A stretch of DNA of 64,000 bases from Polycladidibacter hongkongensis (GCF_001561995.1 NZ_LLWC01000026.1:1-64000), one strand, 5' to 3'. Shown: positions 25,519 to 35,671, numbered from the stretch's first letter. Translations and numbers: made by a program. The notes: a model not told the origin generated them from the sequence alone.

Positions 25519-26808
25519 CTATTCGCTTTGGGCGCCATCCAGCTCCAGCTGCTGTTCTGTCCAGTTTTCATCACGTGTGGGCAGAACGAACACTTGCCCG
25601 GGGTAGATCAGATCCGGATTACGGATCTGGCTATCATTGGCACGGTAGATGGTGGTGTAGCGATAACCGGAGCCGTAGAGACGGCGAGAAATAGTCCAGA
25701 GATTGTCACCGCGGCGGATGATAACGTTCGGCAGCTCGCCCAAGTTAACATTGGCGCTTGCACCATTGGCAGTGGAGCCGGTGCCAGTCGCGGCTAGTTT
25801 GACCGGCTGCAAGATGACCTGATCCTTGGCTTTGTTGAAGGTGACTTCAGCGCGGGCTTCCACTTGCCCCTCGTTTGAGGCCACCTGATCGGCGCGCACA
25901 TCCACCTCACCGTCCTTAACGCTTTTGTCCGCCTCAACCAGCCAGCGACCGTCTTTTTCTGTCTTGGTTTCGCCAACCAGTTCGTCATCCACATAGACGC
26001 GGACTTTTGAGCCGGGTGTGCCATCACCAGCCACATAGACCTTGCCCTGCTCCGCTTCAACAGCTTTGACGCGGACATCTGCCTGTGCTTGCCCGGTCTT
26101 GACAGGGGCATCATTGGTTGGCGCCGTTTCCGCTGCCACTTGTGGCTCTGGCTTGGCCTCTTGTGGCGCCGCTGGCTGCGCAACGGTGGTTTCAGGCTCC
26201 TGCAGAATGGTTGATGCGGTTTCAGGTTCGTTTAAAACAACCAGAACTTCCTCAGATTGTTTTTGCGGCACAGACACAGCGATATGCTGTTCTGAGGCCA
26301 GTTCCTCGCCGTTTTCGCTGGTTGCCGACAGGGAGACATCGTGCTCACCGGGTGCCAAGGGTTGATCCAAAATGATGGCAAACTCGCCATTTTCGTTGGC
26401 GACCGCCTTACCGATCACCTCGCCATTGGATAGCAGCGCGACGATGGCCCCAGCTTCGGAACGGCCCGCAATCACCGCATCGCCTGAGGGTTCGACACGT
26501 ACAACATCAAAAGACGGGGTTTCGGAAGATTGCTGCGCGGTGTCGGCGGCGCTCGCGGCGCTATCTGCTGAAGCGGTGGTCGAGGATGCTGCTTTATCAG
26601 AGGCCGCTTCTTTTGAAGCTTGTGAGCCAGCGGGTGCATTTGCGCCGGTGGTGGCCTTGCCGTTCACTTTTGCCTGCGTCGAAGATGTCTGCGGTTGATC
26701 CAGTGGGCCTTCATCGACGACTTGCATGGTGTTTATTGCAGCGTAGGTTGCCCCTACGGCCACCAAGAGACCGGCGGCAATCGCCCAGTTTCTTCCAGAT
26801 TTCGACAT
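25519..26808 (-). CDS. membrane-anchored LysM-domain envelope protein
   Basis: This 429-aa protein has a short N-terminal membrane anchor (NWAIAAGLLVAVGATYAAI) and a long Ala/Ser/Thr/Glu-rich low-complexity region (~30-230). At least two beta-sandwich repeats with Ig-like features (SGDAVIAGRSEAGAIVALL..., GKVYVAGDGTPGSKVRVYVDD...) precede a C-terminal LysM (~360-411: GDNLWTISRRLYGSGYRY...NPDLIYPGQVFVLP). LysM binds peptidoglycan glycan chains; the rest is probably a periplasmic spacer. The start has GGAAGAG. It stands alone with its own terminator. Confidence 0.88.
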   Translation of the reverse strand: MSKSGRNWAIAAGLLVAVGATYAAINTMQVVDEGPLDQPQTSSTQAKVNGKATTGANAPAGSQASKEAASDKAASSTTASADSAASAADTAQQSSETPSFDVVRVEPSGDAVIAGRSEAGAIVALLSNGEVIGKAVANENGEFAIILDQPLAPGEHDVSLSATSENGEELASEQHIAVSVPQKQSEEVLVVLNEPETASTILQEPETTVAQPAAPQEAKPEPQVAAETAPTNDAPVKTGQAQADVRVKAVEAEQGKVYVAGDGTPGSKVRVYVDDELVGETKTEKDGRWLVEADKSVKDGEVDVRADQVASNEGQVEARAEVTFNKAKDQVILQPVKLAATGTGSTANGASANVNLGELPNVIIRRGDNLWTISRRLYGSGYRYTTIYRANDSQIRNPDLIYPGQVFVLPTRDENWTEQQLELDGAQSE

Positions 26809-27092
26809 GGCTCTTCCCAGCTCCTTAACGCTTCATCGGCCGATTGCGTGGGTTTTACCACATCTGGCCGCAGATACCACTTAGCTGTTTGCCTGTGATC
26901 TACAAGATAAATGACTTGCGCTAAAAATGCAGCGGTGCCTTTATTTCTCTTGCGCTGGCAATAGTCGCCTTATGGTTGCAGTTTGTCTTGTTGTTATACA
27001 TCTTTGCAATGCTAGGCAAGTGGAGATGAATTGTTGCCCAGCGCGGCACTATGACAGATCACAAAGTATGTGAGCAAAGAATTGGACCATAG

Positions 27093-27668
27093 ATGAAAAA
27101 ACTAGAAAGCATTTGCGTTTATTGCGGTTCGTCTCGTGGGCGCGGCGAGGTCTACGAGGCGACGGCAAGCCGATTGGGCGCGGAAATGGCGCAGGCTGGA
27201 ATTCGGCTTGTCTATGGTGGCGGCTCTGTCGGCTTGATGGGAGTGGTGGCACGCTCGGTGCTGGATCATGGCGGCGAAGTTACCGGCATTATTCCCGAGT
27301 TTCTAAAGGATCAGGAAAAAATGCTGGAGCGGGCGCACGAATTGATCGTCACCCAAGACATGCATGAACGCAAACAGCTCATGTTTAGCCGTGCAGATGC
27401 GTTTATTGCCCTGCCCGGCGGCGTTGGCACGCTGGAAGAGCTGGTGGAGATGCTCACTTGGGCGCAGCTGGGGCGGCACAACAAGCCGGTGCTGCTGGCC
27501 GATGTGGATGGGTTCTGGAAGCCGTTCAAGACCCTGCTTGACCATATGGGCGAAGAAGGCTTTATCCGCAGCGGGTTGGAGGTACATTTTGATATGTGCG
27601 CCAATATTGAAGAGGCGGTGCCACGCTTGCAGGCAGCCTATGCGGCGCAGCAAGGCGAAGCTGATTAA
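27093..27668 (+). CDS. LOG-family nucleotide phosphoribohydrolase
   Basis: This 191-aa protein has the Rossmann fold and diagnostic motif PGGVGTLEE (108-116), with the nucleotide-binding Arg in MFSRADAFIALPGG and N-terminal CVYCGSSRGRG. LOG proteins cleave cytokinin ribotides or AMP to the free base and ribose 5-phosphate; many bacterial members act on nucleotides rather than hormones. The LOG consensus is intact, so it should be active. It is transcribed alone, with a terminator after it. Confidence 0.92.
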   Translation: MKKLESICVYCGSSRGRGEVYEATASRLGAEMAQAGIRLVYGGGSVGLMGVVARSVLDHGGEVTGIIPEFLKDQEKMLERAHELIVTQDMHERKQLMFSRADAFIALPGGVGTLEELVEMLTWAQLGRHNKPVLLADVDGFWKPFKTLLDHMGEEGFIRSGLEVHFDMCANIEEAVPRLQAAYAAQQGEAD

Positions 27669-27693
27669 ACAACACGCGGCACTTGAACCATGC

Positions 27694-27727
27694 AAAAGGC
27701 GAATGTCTCGACCAGCTCGCCTTTTTT
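27694..27727 (+). terminator. Rho-independent terminator after the LOG-family gene
   Basis: AAAAGGCGA (27694-27702) pairs with TCGCCTTTT (27717-27725) across a 14-base loop, followed by more T. The A-rich left arm also lets it serve the convergent RarD gene. Confidence 0.75.
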
Positions 27728-27748
27728 AATTTGAATACCTGTGACAAT

Positions 27749-28684
27749 CTAGGCGTTGGTTTTACGCCTATGCGATCTAACACCATCATAGCTAAAGAGC
27801 GCGAGTGATAGCCAGATCAAGGTGAAGCTGGCAAGGCGGGCGGTATCCATAGGCTCGCCAAACACCCAAACGGCCATGACAAACTGAATGGACGGGGCGA
27901 TGTATTGCATAAAGCCCACGTGTGACAGCGGCAGGCGGCGGGCGCCGAAGGCAAACAGGATCAAAGGCAACGCTGTGACAATGCCCGTCCCCAGCAAGGC
28001 TGCAAGCAGCCAAGGTTGCTGCAACGGGAAAGCATCTAGCCCCTGATAAGCAAAATAGAACAACCCGATCAGTGCCAGCGGAAACAACACAAGCACCTCA
28101 ACCATTTGCCCTGCAACCGCTCCGACAGCCGTTTGCTTGCGCACGAGGCCATATAGAGCGAACGTAATGGCAAGGGAGAGAGACACCCACGGCACGGCCC
28201 CGACCAACAGGGTTTGGTAAAGCACAGCGAGGCATGACAATGCGATGGCGGCAACTTGTAGTTTCGACAGGCGCTCGGACAGGACGAAGACGCCAAGTGC
28301 CACGCTCACCAGCGGATTAATAAAATATCCAAGGCTGGCATCAAGCACGCGCCCAACTTCAACGGCCCAGATGAAAATAGTCCAATTGATCGCTGCCAGT
28401 GACGCGGACAGGGTTAACAGCAACGTCAAGCGGCGGTTCTTAAAAATCTCCAGCACCTGACCAAGACGGCGCTGCAGCGCCAGCACCAGCCCAACAACCA
28501 GTACAGAACCGATGATGCGGTAACAGATCACCATAACCGCGGGCACTTCGTCAGTGAGTTTATAATAGGCCGCGGCAACACCCCAGATCAGGAAGGCGCA
28601 CAGCGCGGCAATAAAACCGGCGCGATAATCCGCAGCAGCAGTTTGGTCCGGCCCGCTGGCGGGCTGACTGACGGTGGTGCTCAT
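27749..28684 (-). CDS. rarD: EamA-family permease, RarD type
   Basis: This 311-aa inner-membrane protein has about ten hydrophobic helices arranged as two EamA (DMT) repeats. Conserved RarD features include ALCAFLIWGVAAAYYKL near the start, the INWTIFIWAVEVGRVLDASLGYFI stretch and the QYIAPSIQFVMAVWVFGE segment. The family includes drug/metabolite exporters; RarD was named for a chloramphenicol-sensitive phenotype, but its true substrate is not established. It is transcribed alone toward the LOG gene. Confidence 0.88.
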   Translation of the reverse strand: MSTTVSQPASGPDQTAAADYRAGFIAALCAFLIWGVAAAYYKLTDEVPAVMVICYRIIGSVLVVGLVLALQRRLGQVLEIFKNRRLTLLLTLSASLAAINWTIFIWAVEVGRVLDASLGYFINPLVSVALGVFVLSERLSKLQVAAIALSCLAVLYQTLLVGAVPWVSLSLAITFALYGLVRKQTAVGAVAGQMVEVLVLFPLALIGLFYFAYQGLDAFPLQQPWLLAALLGTGIVTALPLILFAFGARRLPLSHVGFMQYIAPSIQFVMAVWVFGEPMDTARLASFTLIWLSLALFSYDGVRSHRRKTNA

Positions 28685-28928
28685 TCAAGATATCCTTGGT
28701 TAGTCGAAGTGCGCGGCGCGCGCGTACTAACAGATGTTGGAGGTGTCCCGGCCATGTCTTGCTTTGCTTAAGCTGAATTGGTCGCGCTATGCTGGGCTGG
28801 CCAAGGCAAGCCAACATGGGCGATGTGAGCGGCAGCTGTCAAGACATGAAGCGCCCGCTCCTCTTGCAAAAACAGGCAGCGCTGACACTACCTGCTTACA
28901 AGATCGCACATAGCGCGAACCGTGGCTG

Positions 28929-30524
28929 TTAGGACGTGCTTGTCTTCAAGATCAGGTAGCGCACCGAATCTGTCAGTGCCTGGAAGGAGGCATCAACGAT
29001 GTTCTCCGAAACACCAACGGTGAACCAACGCTTGCCGGTGGCTTTGTTCTGGCTCTCGATGAGAACACGCGTAATCGCGCTGGTGCCCCCGTTCAAGATG
29101 CGCACCTTATAGTCGATCAACTCAAGGTCAGCAATCAGTGTCTGATACTTGCCAAGGTCCTTGCGCAGGGCCAGATCTAGCGCGTTTACGGGGCCATTCC
29201 CCTCAGCGACTGACATGTAGATTTCGCCTTCCACATCGATTTTCACCACAGCTTCGGTGACGGTGATGCTTTCGCCGATGGCATTAAAGCGGCGTTCTAC
29301 GCCGGTGCGATAGGAGATGACGTCGAAGAAGTCGGGCACGGTGAACAAGCGGCGACGGGCCAACAGCTCAAACGAGGCATCCGCTGCTTCATAGGAAAAG
29401 CCTTGGGCCTCTTTTTCCTTCACCTCTGCCAGCAGACTATCAAGGCGCGGATCGACCTTGTCTACTTTGATGCCAAGGCGGCTTAGCTCGCCCAGCAGGT
29501 TGGATTTTCCCGCTTGATCAGAAACGAGAACCCGGCGCTGATTGCCCACAATATGGGGCGGGACATGTTCGTAAGTTTCCGGCTCTTTTAGCAAGGCAGA
29601 GGCGTGAATACCCGCTTTGGTGGCGAATGCGCTTGCCCCGACATATGGCGCATGGATGTTGGAGGTACGGTTTATGATCTCGTCAAAGCTGCGCGAGAGG
29701 CTGGTTAACTCGCTAAGTGCCTCTGTGGTGATGCCAAGCTCCACGGTATCCTTAAAAGGTGCTTTGAGTATCAAGGTGGGGATCAGACTCATGAGGTTGG
29801 CGTTGCCGCAGCGTTCGCCAATGCCATTCAACGTGCCTTGGATTTGCCGCACGCCAGCTTTAACAGCGGCAAGCGAATTGGCCACAGCGTGGGCGGTGTC
29901 GTCATGAGCATGAATGCCAAGGTGGCTACCGGGTACATGCGCTTGAAGCGCCGTGATTATGCTGGTGATTTCATCTGGCAGCGTGCCGCCATTGGTATCG
30001 CATAGCACAACCCACCGAGCCCCTGCGGCATATGCGGTTTTGGCGCAAGCAAGGGCGTAATTCGGATTGGCCTTGTAACCATCGAAGAAGTGTTCGCAAT
30101 CGACCATGGCTTGCTTGCCCGCCTGCACCGCGGCGCGAACGCTGTCCTCAATGCTTTGCAGGTTCTCCTCATTGGTGCAACCAAGGGCAACCCGCACATG
30201 GTAATCCCAGCTTTTGGCCACAAAGCACAAGGCATCGGCCTTTGAGGCGAGGAGCAATTGCAAGCCGGGGTCATTGGCGGCAGAGCGCCCGGCACGTTTG
30301 GTCATGCCAAAGGCGGTGAAGGTGGCGCTCTGTGTGCGTTTTTCTTTGAAGAACTCGGTGTCGGTGGGATTGGCGCCGGGGTAGCCGCCTTCCACATAGT
30401 CAACGCCAAGCCGCTCGAGCAGCTCTGCCACAGCGATTTTTTCCTCCAGCGAGAAATCAATGCCCGAGGTTTGCGCGCCATCACGCAAGGTTGTGTCGAA
30501 AAGATAGAGCTTTTCGCGCGCCAT
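28929..30524 (-). CDS. cimA: (R)-citramalate synthase
   Basis: This 531-aa enzyme of the LeuA/HMGL-like family condenses pyruvate and acetyl-CoA to citramalate, an alternative entry to isoleucine synthesis. The N-terminal TIM barrel shows LFDTTLRDGAQTSGIDFSLEEK, the metal-binding HAHDD and the GNGIGERCGNA-type loop, and the C-terminus has the LeuA allosteric domain (~400-525). The TIGR00977-type architecture (longer than IPMS of the same group) supports citramalate rather than isopropylmalate synthase. It lies 117 bases downstream of cysS on the same strand. Confidence 0.9.
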   Translation of the reverse strand: MAREKLYLFDTTLRDGAQTSGIDFSLEEKIAVAELLERLGVDYVEGGYPGANPTDTEFFKEKRTQSATFTAFGMTKRAGRSAANDPGLQLLLASKADALCFVAKSWDYHVRVALGCTNEENLQSIEDSVRAAVQAGKQAMVDCEHFFDGYKANPNYALACAKTAYAAGARWVVLCDTNGGTLPDEITSIITALQAHVPGSHLGIHAHDDTAHAVANSLAAVKAGVRQIQGTLNGIGERCGNANLMSLIPTLILKAPFKDTVELGITTEALSELTSLSRSFDEIINRTSNIHAPYVGASAFATKAGIHASALLKEPETYEHVPPHIVGNQRRVLVSDQAGKSNLLGELSRLGIKVDKVDPRLDSLLAEVKEKEAQGFSYEAADASFELLARRRLFTVPDFFDVISYRTGVERRFNAIGESITVTEAVVKIDVEGEIYMSVAEGNGPVNALDLALRKDLGKYQTLIADLELIDYKVRILNGGTSAITRVLIESQNKATGKRWFTVGVSENIVDASFQALTDSVRYLILKTSTS

Positions 30525-30641
30525 TGGTCCACTCCCCGCAGCGGCATTTGCAGGTTGTCCTGCTTGTTGGCGCCACTGCCTATCTGTTTGGTGATTGTCA
30601 CCGGCGAGGTGCAGTGCCCCCGCCGATAAGTGGTGTTTTGG

Positions 30642-32096
30642 TTACTTCAAGGACCAGCTGGTCTCGATCTCGCCGGTATCTGGATTTTTGCTGTCTTTGA
30701 GCACAACGCCCTTTTGTGCCAAGGCATCGCGGATTTCATCGGACTTGGCGAAATCCTTGTCCTTACGCGCTTGCAGGCGCGCAGCAATGGCACTTTCGAT
30801 CTCGGCCTTCAGCTCAGGCGCCACGTCGTCCTGTTGCGGCACGGCTTGCGCCTGCTCCTTGGCGAAGGCAGCAAGATCGAAACCAAGGAAAGCAAGCGTA
30901 TCAACTAATTGCTGCACGGCTTCGCTGTCGCCGCTGCGGCCTTTTCTGGCCAGCTGATGCAGTGCTGCAAAGGCGCGCGGGGTGTTGAGATCATCCAGCA
31001 GGCCGGCCAAGGTATCGGCTGCTGGTTTTGGCTGCGTGCTTGGGGAGATGCTGTGCTTTTTGGCAAGCTCTGCCCAGCGGCCCAGCTGCTTTTCCGCCTC
31101 ACCCAGCGCCTTGAAGGTAAAGTCAATCGGCTGACGGTAGTGGGTTTGCAGCAGGGTGTAACGGATGCCCTGCCCTGACCAGTTGCGGCCGCCGCGCTCT
31201 TCGGTTTCCAACAGTTCATGCACGGTAAAGAAGTTGCCCAGAGACTTGGACATTTTCTCCCCCTCAACCTGCAGGAAGCCATTATGCAACCAGACATTGG
31301 CCATAACCTCGGTGCCGTGCGCACAGCGGGATTGGGCAATCTCGTTCTCGTGGTGCGGGAAAGTGAGATCAATGCCACCGCCGTGAATATCAAAGGTGGT
31401 CCCCAAGTGTTTGGCGGACATGGCCGAGCATTCGATATGCCAACCGGGGCGGCCTTTGACTTTGATACCTGCCGGGCTCTCCCAGCCCGGCTCCCCCTCT
31501 TTGGAGGGTTTCCAAAGGACGAAGTCCATCGGGCTTTTTTTGTAGTCAGCAACTTCGACACGCGCACCGGCGATCATCTCGTCCATGGAGCGGCGGGAAA
31601 GCTGGCCGTAATCGGGCATGGATGGCACATGGAACAGGACATGGTCATCGGTTGCGTAGGCGAAGCCTTTGGCGACCAGATCCTCGATGATCTGCTTCAT
31701 TTCCTCGATGTGCTCGGTGGCGCGTGGCTCGATATCCGGCGCCTCGGCGCCGAGCGCCGCCATATCCGCGTTAAACTGCTGGGCCGTGGTTTCTGTTAGC
31801 TCGCGGATGGGGATGTTTTCGGCGGCAGCGCGGGCGTTGATTTTGTCGTCAACGTCGGTGATGTTGCGCACGTAAGTGACGTGCTCTTTGCCATACAAAT
31901 GCCGTAGGAGGCGGGCAAGTACGTCAAAGACCACCACAGGGCGGGCGTTACCGATGTGCGCGTAGTCGTAGACGGTCGGACCGCAGACATACATGCGCAC
32001 ATTGCTCGCATCGATGGGCACGAAGGCCTCTTTGTTGCGGGTAAGTGTGTTGGTGAGCTTTAGCCCCTCACCTGTTGCTGTTGCTTCAGCGCTCAT
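30642..32096 (-). CDS. cysS: cysteine-tRNA ligase
   Basis: This 484-aa class I synthetase has [15 protein letters not shown] (a HIGH-type motif and Zn Cys), the KMSKS motif EKMSKSLGN, and further Zn ligands Cys (IECSAMS) and His ([10 protein letters not shown]). It attaches cysteine to tRNA-Cys in the cytoplasm. The ATG at 32096 is chosen because AAGGGA lies nine bases upstream; a longer reading would add 16 residues (MLQQMNARP...). It is followed by cimA on the same strand. Confidence 0.95.
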   Translation of the reverse strand: MSAEATATGEGLKLTNTLTRNKEAFVPIDASNVRMYVCGPTVYDYAHIGNARPVVVFDVLARLLRHLYGKEHVTYVRNITDVDDKINARAAAENIPIRELTETTAQQFNADMAALGAEAPDIEPRATEHIEEMKQIIEDLVAKGFAYATDDHVLFHVPSMPDYGQLSRRSMDEMIAGARVEVADYKKSPMDFVLWKPSKEGEPGWESPAGIKVKGRPGWHIECSAMSAKHLGTTFDIHGGGIDLTFPHHENEIAQSRCAHGTEVMANVWLHNGFLQVEGEKMSKSLGNFFTVHELLETEERGGRNWSGQGIRYTLLQTHYRQPIDFTFKALGEAEKQLGRWAELAKKHSISPSTQPKPAADTLAGLLDDLNTPRAFAALHQLARKGRSGDSEAVQQLVDTLAFLGFDLAAFAKEQAQAVPQQDDVAPELKAEIESAIAARLQARKDKDFAKSDEIRDALAQKGVVLKDSKNPDTGEIETSWSLK

Positions 32097-32362
32097 GAAC
32101 ATCCCTTTATGGCCGGCTGGCCGGGCGTTCATCTGCTGCAACAATTTGGGCAGGGGGGAACGGCCACAGCCAGCGATTTCGCTAGCTGCAAATAATGGTG
32201 GTTGCGGAAATGATGATTCTCGCCGTTCTCATGCTTGGTGTTTTGGCTGATCAGAGCTGGAAAATCAAGCCTAATACGGCAGGTGTTCCCGAACTGTTAA
32301 ATTTTTGCGGTTAAATGATGAGTCGGCGTCTACCAATAATCCGCAATCCTTTGGAGAATGAA

Positions 32363-34558
32363 GTGCTGTTTACGCGTTTGCTTATTGCTGTGTCCACCTC
32401 TGCCTTGATGTTGTCTTATGCCTGCGCCGGTGAAGTGGACGGGCAAGGAAGTGTGCCAAGTGCACTGGTAGATCCGCTCGATTTTGGTGCTGGAAAGCGC
32501 AGTAAACTCGCAGATGGTAAAGGGGCCATGCCGCAAGGCAGCAACCGCATTGAAACGCTGGCGCGCCCATCTGCCTTAAAGAAGTTGCAAAGCAGTGTGC
32601 CTGCGGCGCTACCGGTCTTGGAACGTCCGGTAACTGACGCATCGACAACGCCAGAAAATGCAAACCCGCGTGTTGCTGGTGACCCTGCATTTACGCAAGA
32701 GAACGCCGATCACTTGGAAGGTGAACCAAACTCACCAGAAACACCGCAGGAAGCCGAGCCGGAAACACGCGAAGCGCATAGGGAAGCGCTCCCCGTGCAC
32801 GGCGAACAGCCTGTGGCTGCAAAAGGTGTTCCCGAGATAGTGGTTCCAGAGACAGATGTACCTGCTGCTATGATATCAGCGCCCGCGACGCAAGCGCCGG
32901 TTGCACCATCCCCCATAATAGAGATCGCAGCGCCCACCACATCACTAGAAGCGGTCAAACGAACACCCGATGCCGTGCAGCTTCCCGAAGCGGCGCAGTA
33001 CGACGAGAGTGATGTAAAAGATCCGCGCAATGAAGCCATAGCGGCGGCGCTCGCCCCTGCCCGCCCACAAGCCCTTGCGCGGCTGACAAGTGAGCGAGAC
33101 AGCAAGAAACTGCGCGGAGCGCTCAAGTCTTTTTATAATGCTCAGGATTACACCTCGCTTTGGTTTGGTTCCAAGGCAGCTGCGGCGAAGCGCGCAGAGG
33201 CACTGGCCTTTATCGGCGGCGCACCCGCGCACGGCTTGCTTGTTGCTGATTATTTGCCAGAGACATTGCCAGCGGACGAAACGCAAGCGGAACTTGTGCT
33301 AAGCGCGGCGCTTGTGAAGTATTCCCAGCATCTGGTGCGGGGCAAGCTGGTGCCCTCAAAAGTGCAAAATGAAGTTCACCTGAAACCCAAAGGGCTAGAT
33401 CCGCTTGCCCTGCTGCAGGTCGTGCGCAGCGGCGGCTCGATTAGCGATTATGTGCTGGATCAGGCGGCACTGCCGCGCCGCTATGCGGCATTAATGGCTG
33501 AGTTGGCACGGTTGCGGACCCTAGATGTAGAAGATGATGTGCCCATGGTTACCGAGGGCCCAAGCCTTAAGCCGGGGGCAAGCGGTGAACGCCTTTCCCA
33601 GTTGCAGGCACGGCTATTCGCGCTTGGATATCTTGCTGAAAATGAGCTGCAAGAAACGCCGCACTATGACAGCAGCATCGAGGCGGCGGTGCGCCGGTTC
33701 CAGCAGGACAACGCCTTGCTGGATGACGGTATTGCCGGACACAATACTATAACCAGCCTCAATCGCTCACAGCGGGATAAAGAAGCGCTGCTCATTGCCA
33801 ATCTGGAGCGCCTGCGCTGGGAGAATGGCAAACGCGAAGCACGTTATGTGGAAGTAAATATCGCCGAACAAGTGGCACGCATTTTTGAAGGTGGTCACGC
33901 GATCTATGAAACCCGCAGTGTGGTGGGCAAGCCCAAGCATCAGACGCCGGTGTTTTCCGACGAGATTACCTATGCGGAAGTCAACCCGTATTGGCACGTC
34001 CCCTACTCCATTGCTGTTAATGAGTATCTGCCACAGCTCAAGGCAGATCCCAACGCGCTGGCCGGAACCGGCATCCGCGTGTTTTACAAGGGACAAGAGA
34101 TCGAACCGACACGGATTATCTGGAGCACCTTGCCAAAGCGCTACTTCAGCTTTGATCTGAAACAGGATCCGGGCCACGGCAATGCGCTGGGTGCGGTCAA
34201 GTTTATGTTCCCGAACAAGCACAACATCTATCTGCATGACACCCCGTCAAAGCGGCTGTTTGCACGCTCTTCTCGCGCTTTTTCGCATGGCTGTATCCGC
34301 CTGCAAGATCCTTTTGTGTTTGGTGAAGTGCTGTTTGGTGATGGTAAGATGACACAGGCTCGCTTTGAAACTCTTCAGTTTGAGGGGGAAAACCGTCGTT
34401 ATGACCTACCCCAAGGTGTTCCGGTTCACCTTCGGTACTTTACGGCTTTTGCAAGTGAGAGTGGGCGCGTGATTTATCGACCAGACATCTACAAACAAGA
34501 TGCAGCCTTGCTTGATGCCCTGCGCAAAGCATGGGTAGAAAACGGCGAGACCTCGTAA
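32363..34558 (+). CDS. L,D-transpeptidase, YcbB-like, long linker
   Basis: I take a GTG start (32363) because GGAG lies six bases upstream and a signal peptide follows (LFTRLLIAVSTSALMLSYACAG); an upstream ATG at 32315 has no Shine-Dalgarno. A Pro/Glu/Ala-rich linker of about 200 residues leads to a scaffold region, then a peptidoglycan-binding repeat (~415-470: LQARLFALGYL...AVRRFQQDNALLDDGIAG), then the YkuD domain with H-x-SHGCIRLQDP (catalytic Cys ~645). It should form 3-3 cross-links in periplasmic peptidoglycan. Family members are usually ~500-600 aa; the linker explains the excess. Confidence 0.9.
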   Translation: MLFTRLLIAVSTSALMLSYACAGEVDGQGSVPSALVDPLDFGAGKRSKLADGKGAMPQGSNRIETLARPSALKKLQSSVPAALPVLERPVTDASTTPENANPRVAGDPAFTQENADHLEGEPNSPETPQEAEPETREAHREALPVHGEQPVAAKGVPEIVVPETDVPAAMISAPATQAPVAPSPIIEIAAPTTSLEAVKRTPDAVQLPEAAQYDESDVKDPRNEAIAAALAPARPQALARLTSERDSKKLRGALKSFYNAQDYTSLWFGSKAAAAKRAEALAFIGGAPAHGLLVADYLPETLPADETQAELVLSAALVKYSQHLVRGKLVPSKVQNEVHLKPKGLDPLALLQVVRSGGSISDYVLDQAALPRRYAALMAELARLRTLDVEDDVPMVTEGPSLKPGASGERLSQLQARLFALGYLAENELQETPHYDSSIEAAVRRFQQDNALLDDGIAGHNTITSLNRSQRDKEALLIANLERLRWENGKREARYVEVNIAEQVARIFEGGHAIYETRSVVGKPKHQTPVFSDEITYAEVNPYWHVPYSIAVNEYLPQLKADPNALAGTGIRVFYKGQEIEPTRIIWSTLPKRYFSFDLKQDPGHGNALGAVKFMFPNKHNIYLHDTPSKRLFARSSRAFSHGCIRLQDPFVFGEVLFGDGKMTQARFETLQFEGENRRYDLPQGVPVHLRYFTAFASESGRVIYRPDIYKQDAALLDALRKAWVENGETS

Positions 34559-34949
34559 GACCTTGAGCGACATCACCTAAACACCCTCAGGAACGCCAGA
34601 GGTATCCGCTTGCATTTGCGCGATGCGGGTACCAGAAACACAGCCAATCTGTATTTCAGCTGGCGTCGATCTGCTGAGAGAAGTCGGAGGCACGCGGCAC
34701 AGGTGTGTTGGCACGCTTGCCGCATTGCCAAATTTCGAAAAGTGTTATCCTATTATTTACTTGTTTATGAGAGTTTGACTAAACAAATAAATAGGACAGA
34801 TTTTACTGTCATTTAGGCGAAGTTGCAAAGCAAAAGTCGGCTCAAGGCAAGGTAAAGTTGAGACAATAGCAAGAGTTCCAGCTGCTTCAGATTGTCTCAG
34901 ATACAGCTGCCTGATTCAGAGCTAATATCTTACTAGAAAGGTGGGAAAA
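34559..34949. other. intergenic, no gene supported
   Basis: This 391-base region follows the YcbB-like gene. A 68-codon rightward frame (34610-34816) has no ribosome-binding site and an atypical composition, so I do not call it. It probably carries the promoter of the small membrane-peptide gene at 34950. Confidence 0.4.
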
Positions 34950-35066
34950 ATGCGCCGCGTTGATCATTTTTGCCCCAGAACCGCCTTGTCGGTGCTTCTG
35001 GTGAGCCTGTTTATTGCCAGCCCCATTATTGCACTTTGCGCCCTGCGCCTGATGATTGGGCACTAA
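34950..35066 (+). CDS. 38-aa single-span membrane peptide
   Basis: This 38-codon gene, below usual calling limits, has a GGTGG Shine-Dalgarno seven bases ahead. The peptide has a basic/polar N-terminus (MRRVDHFCPR) and one transmembrane helix of about 23 residues (TALSVLLVSLFIASPIIALCAL). It is probably an inner-membrane small protein, such as a regulator or an accessory subunit. No family is recognised. The ribosome-binding site and the hydrophobic segment support it; conservation would decide. Confidence 0.45.
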   Translation: MRRVDHFCPRTALSVLLVSLFIASPIIALCALRLMIGH

Positions 35067-35093
35067 CGCCTCCTTTGCGTTGCAAAGATAAGA

Positions 35094-35118
35094 CGTGCCG
35101 CAGCATAACCGCGGCACG
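35094..35118 (-). terminator. hairpin terminator of creA (minus strand)
   Basis: CGTGCCGC (35094-35101) and GCGGCACG (35111-35118) form an 8-bp stem with a 9-base loop, 17 bases past the creA stop. The minus-strand continuation is only moderately T-rich. Confidence 0.55.
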
Positions 35119-35134
35119 GGCGTTATAGCGCATG

Positions 35135-35671
35135 CTAGTCTTCCAGATTATCTGCGCATCTTGGAGCGGTTTTGTCGCCCCATGGCATAATAGGCACAGT
35201 GGAGGTGGAGTTTTTCGGGCTACCTTCAACCAGCTTGTCAGAATAGACGATATAGACCAGTACGTTGCGTTTTACATCGCAACCGCGCACGATACGCATT
35301 TTCTTGAAAAAGATTGAGCGACTTTTGCGATACATCTCATCGCCTTGCTCGAACTTGTCTTTAAACGCAACTGGCGCAACCTGACGGCAGGCAAGTGAAA
35401 TGTCGGAAACTTCTTCCGCCAGCCCGAACATGCCCGAGAAACCACCTTTTTCCGGCACTGTGAAGTGACAGGCAACGCCCTCCACCACTGGGTCATCGAT
35501 GGCGTAGGTTGCCAGTTTGTGATCGGGGCTTAGCATCTTCCAAACGGTTGACTTTTTGAAAATCAAATCCGGCTCTTGCGCTGTTGATGCGTTGGTGGCC
35601 ACTAAAAAGGCACTGGTGGCAAGAATGGCGGCAAAGCCGATCTTACGTAGCGCGGGGAATATTGCTTTCAT
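35135..35671 (-). CDS. creA: CreA family protein, exported
   Basis: This 178-aa protein has a signal peptide (~1-32) followed by the CreA-family core: HKLATYAIDDPVVEGVACHFTVPEKGG, then SDISLACRQVAPV and RKSRSIFFKKMRIVRGCDVKRNVLVYIVYSDKL. Conserved Cys residues suggest periplasmic disulfides. The molecular function of CreA is not known. The start is backed by AGAGGA. It is divergent from the small membrane-peptide gene and convergent with nothing nearby. Confidence 0.88.
   Translation of the reverse strand: MKAIFPALRKIGFAAILATSAFLVATNASTAQEPDLIFKKSTVWKMLSPDHKLATYAIDDPVVEGVACHFTVPEKGGFSGMFGLAEEVSDISLACRQVAPVAFKDKFEQGDEMYRKSRSIFFKKMRIVRGCDVKRNVLVYIVYSDKLVEGSPKNSTSTVPIMPWGDKTAPRCADNLED

Noticed and set aside
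34610-34816. 68-codon rightward frame after the YcbB-like gene
   Set aside because: No Shine-Dalgarno, odd composition, and no features of a protein. The small ORF at 34950 is better supported.
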